Below are positions 31,747 through 40,769 of a stretch of DNA of 64,000 nt, piece after piece. Source of the DNA: Chamaelirium japonicum. Its lineage: Eukaryota > Streptophyta > Magnoliopsida > Liliales > Melanthiaceae. The notes under the pieces are model-generated. The model did not search any database. It saw only the letters and a program-made list of their open reading frames with translations, and was not told the DNA's origin. The stretch lies in assembly GCA_947650365.1 (NCBI GenBank), contig CANTAL010000027.1:620001-684000 (forward strand). Reading direction: 5' to 3'. Every line of letters starts with the position of its first letter. Position 1 is the first letter of the stretch. The translations under genes and the position numbers were made by a program.

Positions 31747-31749
31747 ATT
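31747..31749. repeat. Target-site duplication (ATT) left of the CACTA element
   Basis: ATT directly precedes CACTA and is repeated at 46267-46269 directly after TAGTG. A 3-bp duplication is the hallmark of CACTA/CMC transposition. Removing the element plus one ATT restores a normal satellite monomer. Confidence 0.95.
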
Positions 31750-31779
31750 CACTACAAAAAAAACAGTTATTACCGACGG
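31750..31779 (+). repeat. Left terminal inverted repeat and first subterminal motif
   Basis: It begins CACTACAAAA and reaches the first TTACCGACGG about 20 bp in. Compared with the right end on the minus strand, the CACTACAA core, the A-rich run and the TTACCGACGG placement match. The left copy has A where the right has G at position 9, and the bases between the A-run and the motif differ. Confidence 0.93.
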
Positions 31780-32299
31780 ACAATATCCGTCGGTAATATT
31801 AAACTTTCGTCGGTAATATTATATAGCGACGGAAGATATTTCCGTCGCTGGCTGTCGGGAAAGAAGGCGTCGGGGAAAACAATACGACGGACCAAATATT
31901 ACCGTCGGTAATAATAATTAATACCGACGGTAATATTAACGCCGTCGGTAATATTTAATCAATTTAAAACTAATATAATATAGTATTACCGACGAACTAT
32001 AAGAATCCGTCGGTAATATATAAACATTTTACCGACGAGTATAGTTTATACTGTCGGTAATACTATATATATTACCGACACATATATATATTACCCGTCG
32101 GTAATAATATATATATTACCGACCAAATTAAAATCACCGTCGGTAATACTATATATATTACCGACGGATATATATATTACCCGTCGGTAATAATATATAT
32201 ATTACCGACGGATATTAAATGCCGTCGGCAAATCATTAATAATTTAAAAAAAATAAAAATATTATTACCGACGGAATAATTAATTTCCGTCGGTAATAA
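31768..32299. repeat. Left subterminal motif cluster (ACCGACGG / CCGTCGGT)
   Basis: More than twenty copies of an 8-10-bp motif (TTACCGACGG and its complement CCGTCGGTAA) occur in alternating orientation, separated by AT-rich spacers such as TATATATA. Adjacent opposite copies form short palindromes. In En/Spm and other CACTA elements the equivalent motifs are binding sites for the TNPA-type protein and are required for transposition; that role is inferred here by position and arrangement. Confidence 0.9.
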
Positions 32300-32370
32300 G
32301 TATGTTTTTTTTTTAATAAATTTACCTAAATAATGTTATTTAATTCCTGTGATTCAATACCACAATATAT

Positions 32371-32480
32371 TACCACAATTTATCAAATATTACCACAATT
32401 TATCAAATATTACCACAATTTATAAAATATTATCTAAATTGATAAAAAATTACAGCAAATTATCAAATATTACCACAGTT
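32371..32480. repeat. Short 20-bp AT-rich tandem repeat
   Basis: The unit TATCAAATATTACCACAATT recurs at 20-bp spacing from 32371 to about 32430, with a further diverged copy at 32461-32480. It is noncoding, between the subterminal motifs and the internal repeats of the CACTA element. No function is apparent. Confidence 0.8.
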
Positions 32481-32568
32481 CCCGGCCGACAATTATAGAT
32501 AGAAGAAAAAATAACCATATATTACAAAACAATATTTACACAATCCAGAACTGAGAGATGATACATGT

Positions 32569-32692
32569 CCTATCTCAACCACCCCCGCCCGCCACCAACG
32601 CCGGTGCTCTCATCGATCCCCTGACGCCGCCCTATCTCAACCACGCCCGCCCACCACCAACGCTGGTGCTCTCATCGATCCCCTGACGCCGC
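32569..32692. repeat. 62-bp tandem duplication, GC-rich
   Basis: Two copies of a 62-bp GC-rich segment beginning CCTATCTCAACCAC start at 32569 and 32631, with only a few differences. It sits between AT-rich DNA and the 181-bp array and differs sharply in base composition from both. It could be a filler fragment captured by the element; no ORF is recognised. Confidence 0.8.
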
Positions 32693-32746
32693 CCTGCTCC
32701 TGCAATTAACATGTATTTGTTAAAAAAATGGTTTATATCTATAACT

Positions 32747-35700
32747 GAGTCTAAGCGTTAAAAAATGATAAGTTAGCGTGTTTCGATTTTGAAATAGGTT
32801 TGGATTCGATCCGATCGTCATCGGCTCGGCATCCGGTAATTTGAACTTGGAATTATTCCGTATTTCGGACTTGCGAGCGGGTTCTAATTGGATATTTGAC
32901 CAATTTACGCTCCGATTCACCGATTTAGAGTCTAAGTGTTGGAAAATCATAAGTTAGCGTGTTTCGGATATGAAATAGGTTTGGATTCGATCCGATCGTC
33001 ATCGGCTCGGCATTCGATAATTCGAACTTGGAATTATTCCGTATTTCGGACTTGCGAGCGGGTTCTAATTGGATATTTGACCAATTTACGCTCCGATTCA
33101 CCGATTTAGAGTCTAAGTGTTGGAAAATCATAAGTTAGCGTGTTTCGGATATGAAATAGGTTTGGATTCAATCCGATCGTCATCGGATCGGCATCCGATA
33201 ATTCGAACTTGGAATTATTCCGTATTTCGGACTTGCGAGCGGGTTCTAATTGGATATTTGACCAATTTACGCTCCGATTCACCGATTTAGAGTCTAAGTG
33301 TTGGAAAATCATAAGTTAGCGTGTTTCGGATATGAAATAGGTTTGGATTCGATCGGATCGTCATCGGCTCGGCATCCGGTAATTCGAACTTGGAATTATT
33401 CCGTATTTCGGACTTGCGAGCGGGTTCTAATTGGATATTTGACCAATTTACGCTCCGATTCACCGATTTAGAGTCTAAGTGTTGGAAAATCATAAGTTAG
33501 CGTGTTTCGGATATGAAATAGGTTTGGATTCGATCGGATCGTCATCGGCTCGGCATCCGGTAATTCGAACTTGGAATTATTCCGTATTTCGGACTTGCGA
33601 GCGGGTTCTAATTGGATATTTGACCAATTTACGCTCCGATTCACCGATTTAGAGTCTAAGTGTTGGAAAATCATAAGTTAGCGTGTTTCGGATATGAAAT
33701 AGGTTTGGATTCGATCCGATCATCATCGGCTCGGCATCCGGTAATTCGAAGTTGGAATTATTCCGTATTTCGGACTTGCGAGCGGGTTCTAATTGGATAT
33801 TTGACCAATTTACGCTCCGATTCACCGATTTAGAGTCTAAGTGTTGGAAAATCATAAGTTAGCGTGTTTCGGATATGAAATAGGTTTGGATTCGATCGGA
33901 TCGTCATCGGCTCGGCATTCGATAATTCGAACTTGGAATTATTCCGTATTTCGGACTTGCGAGCGGGTTGTAATTGGATATTTGACCAATTTACGCTCCG
34001 ATTCACCGATTTAGAGTCTAAGCGTTGGAAAATCATAAGTTAGCGTGTTTCGGATATGAAATAGGTTTGGATTCGATCCGATCGTCATCGGCTCGGCATC
34101 CGGTAATTCGAACTTGGAATTATTCCGTATTTCGGACTTGCGAGCGGGTTCTAATTGGATATTTGACCAATTTACGCTCCGATTCACCGATTTAGAGTCT
34201 AAGTGTTGGAAAATCATAAGTTAGCGTGTTTCGGATATGAAATAGGTTTGGATTCGATCCGATCGTCATCGGCTCGGCATCCGGTAATTCGAACTTGGAA
34301 TTATTCCGTATTTCGGACTTGCGAGCGGGTTCTAATTGGATATTTGACCAATTTACGCTCCGATTCACCGATTTAGAGTCTAAGTGTTGGAAAATCATAA
34401 GTTAGCGTGTTTCGGATATGAAATAGGTTTGGATTCGATCCGATCGTCATCGGCTCGGCATCCGGTAATTCGAACTTGGAATTATTCCGTATTTCGGACT
34501 TGCGAGCGGGTTCTAATTGGATATTTGACCAATTTACGCTCCGATTCACCGATTTAGAGTCTAAGTGTTGGAAAATCATAAGTTAGCGTGTTTCGGATAT
34601 GAAATAGGTTTGGATTCGATCCGATCGTCATCGGCTCGGCATCCGGTAATTCGAACTTGGAATTATTCCGTATTTCGGACTTGCGAGCGGGTTCTAATTG
34701 GATATTTGACCAATTTACGCTCCGATTCACCGATTTAGAGTCTAAGTGTTGGAAAATCATAAGTTAGCGTGTTTCGGATATGAAATAGGTTTGGATTCGA
34801 TCCGATCGTCATCGGCTCGGCATCCGGTAATTCGAACTTGGAATTATTCCGTATTTCGGACTTGCGAGCGGGTTCTAATTGGATATTTGACCAATTTACG
34901 CTCCGATTCACCGATTTAGAGTCTAAGTGTTGGAAAATCATAAGTTAGCGTGTTTCGGATATGAAATAGGTTTGGATTCGATCCGATCGTCATCGGATCG
35001 GCATCCGATAATTCGAACTTGGAATTATTCCGTATTTCGGACTTGCGAGCGGGTTCTAATTGGATATTTGACCAATTTACGCTTCGATTCACCGATTTAG
35101 AGTCTAAGTGTTGGAAAATCATAAGTTAGCGTGTTTCGGATATGAAATAGGTTTGGATTCGATCGGATCGTCATCGGCTCGGCATCCGGTAATTCGAACT
35201 TGGAATTATTCCGTATTTCGGACTTGCGAGCGGGTTCTAATTGGATATTTGACCAATTTACGCTCCGATTCACCGATTTAGAGTCTAAGTGTTGGAAAAT
35301 CATAAGTTAGCGTGTTTCGGATATGAAATAGGTTTGGATTCGATCCGATCATCATCGGCTCGGCATCCGGTAATTCGAACTTGGAATTATTCCGTATTTC
35401 GGACTTGCGAGCGGGTTCTAATTGGATATTTGACCAATTTACGCTCCGATTCACCGATTTAGAGTCTAAGTGTTGGAAAATCATAAGTTAGCGTGTTTCG
35501 GATATGAAATAGGTTTGGATTCGATCCGATCGTCATCGGCTCGGCATCCGGTAATTCGAACTTGGAATTATTCCGTATTTCAGACTTGCGAGCGGGTTCT
35601 AATTGGATATTTGACCAATTTACGCTCCGATTCACCGATTTAGAGTCTAAGTGTTGGAAAATCATAAGTTAGCGTGTTTCGGATATGAAATAGGTTTGGA

Positions 35701-37933
35701 TTCGATCCGATCGTCATCGGCTCGGCATCAGGTAATTCGAACTTGGAATTATTCCGTATTTCGGACTTGCGAGCGGGTTCTAATTGGATATTTGACCAAT
35801 TTACGCTCCGATTCACCGATTTAGAGTCTAAGTGTTGGAAAATCATAAGTTAGCGTGTTTCGGATATGAAATAGGTTTGGATTCGATCCGATCGTCATCG
35901 GCTCGGCATCCGGTAATTCGAACTTGGAATTATTCCGTATTTCGGACTTGCGAGCGGGTTCTAATTGGATATTTGACCAATTTACGCTCCGATTCACCGA
36001 TTTAGAGTCTAAGTGTTGGAAAATCATAAGTTAGCGTGTTTCGGATATGAAATAGGTTTGGATTCGATCCGATCGTCATCGGCTCGGCATCCGGTAATTC
36101 GAACTTGGAATTATTCCGTATTTCGGACTTGCGAGCGGGTTCTAATTGGATATTTGACCAATTTACGCTCCGATTCACCGATTTAGAGTCTAAGTGTTGG
36201 AAAATCATAAGTTAGCGTGTTTCGGATATGAAATAGGTTTGGATTCGATCCGATCGTCATCGGATCGGCATCCGATAATTCGAACTTGGAATTATTCCGT
36301 ATTTCGGACTTGCGAGCGGGTTCTAATTGGATATTTGACCAATTTACGCTTCGATTCACCGATTTAGAGTCTAAGTGTTGGAAAATCATAAGTTAGCGTG
36401 TTTCGGATTTGAAATAGGTTTGGATTCGATCGGATCGTCATCGGCTCGGCATCCGGTAATTCGAACTTGGAATTATTCCGTATTTCGGACTTGCGAGCGG
36501 GTTCTAATTGGATATTTGACCAATTTACGCTCCGATTCACCGATTTAGAGTCTAAGTGTTGGAAAATCATAAGTTAGCGTGTTTCGGATATGAAATAGGT
36601 TTGGATTCGATCCGATCGTCATCGGCTCGGCATCCGGTAATTCGAACTTGGAATTATTCCGTATTTCGTACTTGCGAGCGGGTTCTAATTGGATATTTGA
36701 CCAATTTACGCTCCGATTCACCGATTTAGAGTCTAAGTGTTGGAAAATCATAAGTTAGCGTGTTTCGGATATGAAATAGGTTTGGATTCGATCCGATCGT
36801 CATCGGCTCAGCATCCGGTAATTCGAACTTGGAATTATTCCGTATTTCGGACTTGCGAGCGGGTTCTAATTGGATATTTGACCAATTTACGCTCCGATTC
36901 ACCGATTTAGAGTCTAAGTGTTGGAAAATCATAAGTTAGCGTGTTTCGGATATGAAATAGGTTTGGATTCGATCCGATCGTCATCGGCTCGGCATCCGGT
37001 AATTCGAACTTGGAATTATTCCGTATTTCGGACTTGCAAGCGGGTTCTAATTGGATATTTGACCAATTTACGCTTCGATTCACCGATTTAGAGTCTAAGT
37101 GTTGGAAAATCATAAGTTAGCGTGTTTCGGATATGAAATAGGTTTGGATTCGATCGGATCGTCATCGGCTCGGCATCCGGTAATTCGAACTTGGAATTAT
37201 TCCGTATTTCGGACTTGCGAGCGGGTTCTAATTGGATATTTGACCAATTTACGCTCCGATTCACCGATTTAGAGTCTAAGTGTTGGAAAATCATAAGTTA
37301 GCGTGTTTCGGATATAAAATAGGTTTGGATTCGATCCGATCGTCATCGGATCGGCATCCGGTAATTCGAAGTTGGAATTATTCCGTATTTCGGACTTGCG
37401 AGCGGGTTCTAATTGGATATTTGACCAATTTACGCTCCGATTCACCGATTTAGAGTCTAAGTGTTGGAAAATCATAAGTTAGCGTGTTTCGGATATAAAA
37501 TAGGTTTGGATTCGATCGGATCGTCATCGGCTCGGCATCCGATAATTCGAACTTGGAATTATTCCGTATTTCGGACTTGCGAGCGGGTTCTAATTGGATA
37601 TTTGACCAATTTACGCTCCGATTCACCGATTTAGAGTCTAAGTGTTGGAAAATCATAAGTTAGCGTGTTTCGGATATGAAATAGGTTTGGATTCGATCCG
37701 ATCGTCATCGGATCGGCATCCGATAATTCGAAGTTGGATTTATTCCGTATTTCGGACTTGCGAGCGGGTTCTAATTGGATATTTGACCAATTTACGCTCT
37801 GATTCACCGGTTTAGAGTCTAAGTTTTGGAAAATCATAAGTTAGCGTGTTTCGGATATGAAATAGGTTTGGATTCGATCCGATCGTCATCGGATCGGCAT
37901 CCGGTAATTCGAACTTGGAATTATTCCGTATTT
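32747..37933 (-). repeat. 181-bp tandem array inside the CACTA element (about 28.7 copies)
   Basis: Unit boundaries marked by GAGTCTAAG fall at 32747 plus exact multiples of 181 up to 37815 (28 complete units and one partial). Copies are nearly identical except the first and last, as expected if an array grows and homogenises from its middle. Each unit contains a 68-codon open frame on the minus strand, but 181 is not a multiple of three, so neighbouring frames shift and overlap by 26 bp. I read the frames as a by-product of periodicity, not genes. The unit contains a short palindrome around GATCCGATCGTCATCGG. The same unit occurs inverted at 39976-40620. Confidence 0.96.
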
Positions 37934-37980
37934 AAAAGAAAAACAGAGGCTACATCATTACCATGAGAGAGAGAGTGACC

Positions 37981-38032
37981 ATTTACGATTCGATTTACCG
38001 ATTTATAGTCTAAGTGTTGGAAAATCATAAGT
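37981..38032 (-). repeat. Detached fragment of the 181-bp unit
   Basis: About 52 bp matching the ACGCTCCGATTCACCGATTT-to-AAAATCATAAGT part of the 181-bp unit, with substitutions. It is separated from the main array by 47 bp of unrelated sequence (37934-37980) that includes a GAGAGAGAG run. It is an old edge of the array next to the 3' end of the TNPA-like gene. Confidence 0.8.
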
Positions 38033-38108
38033 GTGATAATATGATCAAAACTCAAATTAGTAAGATTCATATTTTTTGCTAATATTATAAAGATTAGTAA
38101 GTACCTGA

Positions 38109-39809
38109 TCATGAGGATGAGCCACCGCTAGACCGGCTTATGAATTCATTAAATTTACGCTCCAGTTCCCTGCGAGCTTCTCTTTCCTCATCGAGGGCCT
38201 TCTTCTCCGCCTCAACCCTCTGCTCGAGGGCCTGCCTCTGCTCTCGCTCCGCCTCCATCCTCTGCTCGAGGGCCTGCCTCTGCTCTCGCTCCGCGTCTAG
38301 CGCAGACTGCAGCTGAGTGATAGCACCGGTCTGGGTGTCCCGTGCCCTCGAGCGCATACCCTCTCGTCCAAAATAGGAGGAGGGCGTGACTCCAAGGCCC
38401 GTACAGAGGACACGGCCGTGCGTGGCAGGTCTCAGCACAGTATCCATCGCTGAGTCGACAGATACTGAGCTGGAGGAGGAGCCGGCCTCGCCCGACGGGG
38501 TCACCATAAGTCGCATCCTCTCCTATATAAAAACAACCAATGATATTCAATGATATTTTATGGCATATGTATAAGAATATATTAACAGTAATTTAATTAC
38601 TTACCACTTGCGAGGCAACCCTGTCGTCCAGAAATGCCCCATCGATACGCCGCCTCCTAGAGGCCTCAAAAAGGTCAATCCTATTAGGCTCGTGGCCCAA
38701 GGACTGTGTCTGTTGGACATATAAAATAAATAGACGAGTTAATATAACATGTATAGAGCTTTAAATAATAACAATGTTTGTATCATTTACCAGCTGCTGG
38801 GCAAGCTGGGGCATGGAGGTCCTCCCCTTCACTGGAGCAGGTGTCGTCGAGGCACTTCTATTCTGCTTGCCTACAGCAGATTTCACCTGTGTCAATCGAT
38901 TAAATTTTGAAACATCAATACAAATTTTTAGTATAACATTAAAACAAGTACGAATCAACAAAATTAAAATTATACCTGAAAGCTAGGGGTGGCCCAGTGA
39001 GCGACCAAAAACTGTAGAATGTGTAGCGGTGGCGCGTCTCTCGTCCCGGCCGCAGCCTGTACCTCCTCAGCCGGCTGGCCGACCAAGTAACCGTAGAGCT
39101 TGTAGAGCTCGTGACGGTAATCCCTGTACCGCTCACCCATCGTCTTCCACAAGTCCTCCCGATGGGTGTCGGTTTCCATGTTCTCCCATTTAAATTTCTC
39201 CTGTAAAATCAATTTAGAAACAAGTCATTTTATCAAATCAAATTATAAAGAAGTACGATATTATTCTAAAATGCTTTAATGAAACTAACGTACCAAAAAC
39301 TGCTGATACATCCTCTCCTTATAGGATGCATCAATGTTCTTCCACCCCCTTAACCCCACAATCGGGGCATTCCTCTCCTCCCGTACTATCATGCCGACCC
39401 ACGTGGCGGCGTCAGAAGCGTGCTCGCCCACAAAGGTATGGCCGCTCCACTGTAGGGACAGCGGCTCGCGTAAGGCCGACAAGCGCCGGGCCGTCGTCAC
39501 GCCCCGGTCGCCTACGTACCTGGTCGACCCTGCAAATAAAATATACATCAGTACTGAAGAAGTATTTACAACATGTATAAAACTTTAGATCTAAACATTA
39601 CCTGTGGGCGTAGACGCTGCAGCCGAGTGCTGAGCAGTGCTCGAAGCTCCGGAGGCTGCGACCACAGCAGGAGCTGGTGTGGAGAGAGGAACAGCACTAC
39701 CAGATCCGGACGGCTCAGCCTCGGACCCTGGGGTGGCAGCCGGAGCGCTCTCAGCTACCCTACCCCTGCCTCTGCCTCTGCCTCTACGAACATATGACCG
39801 TGATGCCAT
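38109..39809 (-). CDS. TNPA-like protein of the CACTA element (Ptta/En/Spm plant transposase family)
   Basis: My splice model has six exons, all with GT-AG introns of 72-93 bp: 39809-39602, 39529-39294, 39200-38976, 38886-38791, 38709-38605 and 38522-38109. They total 1,284 bp, 427 residues plus stop, in one frame throughout. The N-terminus is basic and glycine/arginine-rich (VRRGRGRGRGR, about residues 6-17) and then Ala/Ser/Pro-rich. Residues about 110-290 resemble the plant Ptta/En/Spm transposase family (WKNIDASYKERMYQQF; RYRDYRHELYKLYG; the segment ending GAFLDDRVASQV). The C-terminus, residues about 358-418, is a Glu/Arg/Gln-rich coiled coil containing a duplicated 14-residue unit (two heptads). 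In En/Spm the TNPA protein binds the subterminal motifs and dimerises; that role is inferred. The chosen ATG lies directly after a TTGTTTCAG acceptor, so the mRNA may be spliced from an upstream leader. Exon ends are predicted, not proven. Confidence 0.88.
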
Positions 39810-39819
39810 CTGAAACAAT

Positions 39820-39975
39820 TTAATTTACATATGAAACAGTAAGATTTAAGATTTACATATGAAACAATATGAAACAGTTTGATTTACATATGAAACAGTA
39901 TGATTTACATATGAAACAATATAAAACAATATGAACCCGCTCGCAATATGAAACAATATGAAACAATATGAAACA
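39820..39975. repeat. AT-rich minisatellite, ATATGAAACA / GATTTACATATGAAAC type
   Basis: Irregular short tandem copies based on GATTTACATATGAAACA, with a period of roughly 21 bp shortening to about 10 bp (AATATGAAAC). The same motif resumes at 40621, so the inverted 181-bp block seems to have been inserted into, or to have grown inside, this minisatellite. It lies just upstream of the TNPA-like ATG. Confidence 0.85.
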
Positions 39976-40620
39976 GTTAGACTCTAAATCGGTTAATCGG
40001 ATCGTAAAGTGGTCAAATATCCAATTAGAACCCGCTCACAAGTCCGAAATACGGAATATAATTCCAAGTTCGAATTATCGGATGCCGATCCGATGACGAT
40101 CGGATCGAATCCAAACCTATTTTATATCCGAAACACGCTAACTTATGATTTTCCAACACTTAGACTCTAAATCGGTGAATCGGAGCGTAAATTGGTCAAA
40201 TATCCAATTAGAACCCGCTCGCAAGTCCGAAATACGGAATAATTCCAAGTTCGAATTACCGGATGCCGATCCGATGACGATCGGATCGAATCCAAACCTA
40301 TTTCATATCCGAAACACGCTAACTTATGATTTTCCAACACTTAGACTCTAAATCGGTGAATCGGAGCGTAAATTGGTCAAATATCCAATTAGAACCCGCT
40401 CGCAAGTCCGAAATACGGAATAATTCCAAGTTCGAATTACCGGATGCCGAGCCGATGACGATCCGATCGAATCCAAACCTATTTCATATCCGAAACACGC
40501 TAACTTATGATTTTCCAACACTTAGACTCTAAATCGATGAATCGGAGCGTAAATTGGTCAAATATCCAATTAGAACCCGCTCGCAAGTCCGAAATACGGA
40601 ATAAATCCAACTTCGAATTA
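39976..40620 (+). repeat. Inverted block of the 181-bp unit (about 3.5 copies) between the two transposon genes
   Basis: The same unit as at 32747-37933 but on the opposite strand, with ACTCTAAATCG marks at 39981, 40164, 40345 and 40526 (spacings 183, 181, 181) and a truncated last copy. Together with the main array it makes a large inverted repeat that encloses the TNPA-like gene. A transcript running through both arms could fold into a long duplex. Confidence 0.95.
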
Positions 40621-40765
40621 TGATTTACATATGAAACGGTATGATTTACATATGAATCGGTGAAACGGTATGATTTACATATGAAACAATATGATATACA
40701 TATGAAACAATATGATTTATATATGAAACAATTTGATTTAAATATGAAACAATTTGATTTACATA
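40621..40765. repeat. AT-rich minisatellite, second part
   Basis: Continues the GATTTACATATGAAAC motif of 39820-39975, here with variants GATATACATATGAAAC and GATTTATATATGAAAC. It lies immediately downstream of the transposase stop codon and probably forms part of its 3' untranslated region. Confidence 0.85.
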
Positions 40766-40769
40766 CGGT

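Larger units (their letters stand above)
1..31749. repeat. Left block of 23-bp satellite array (with 28-bp variant monomers)
   Basis: The whole stretch is head-to-tail copies of an AT-rich 23-bp monomer with core CCATTCTAATTCATTCG followed by a variable GTACGAT, GCACGAT, ATACGAT or similar. A 28-bp variant carries five extra bases (ATGTA) and reads GCACGAATGTATCC at the junction. Dividing the length by monomer size gives about 1,300-1,380 monomers. The array is open at base 1, so its true length is unknown. Monomers are diverged mostly by point changes at a few positions (GTA/GCA/ATA, CATTC/CCTTC, TCTAA/TCTTA/TCTAT). There is no gene inside; the few open frames are translations of the repeat with a 23-residue period (three monomers = 69 bp). 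The location is likely heterochromatic; centromeric or subtelomeric position cannot be told from sequence. Confidence 0.97.

Noticed and set aside
1..31749. CRISPR-like spacing of repeats
   Set aside because: There are no unique spacers; the DNA is a continuous tandem array in a plant genome.
1..31749. CENP-B box or telomere-type repeat in the monomer
   Set aside because: I found no TTCGTTGGAARCGGGA-like core and no TTTAGGG runs.
32720..37837. Some 28 open frames of 68 codons as a gene family
   Set aside because: They follow from the 181-bp period, overlap out of frame, and lack promoter or family similarity. Kept only as a low-interest observation.
38212..38550. 112-codon frame on the minus strand
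   Set aside because: It is an alternative frame across the TNPA-like last exon and its intron; the other frame continues the spliced protein and contains the coiled coil.
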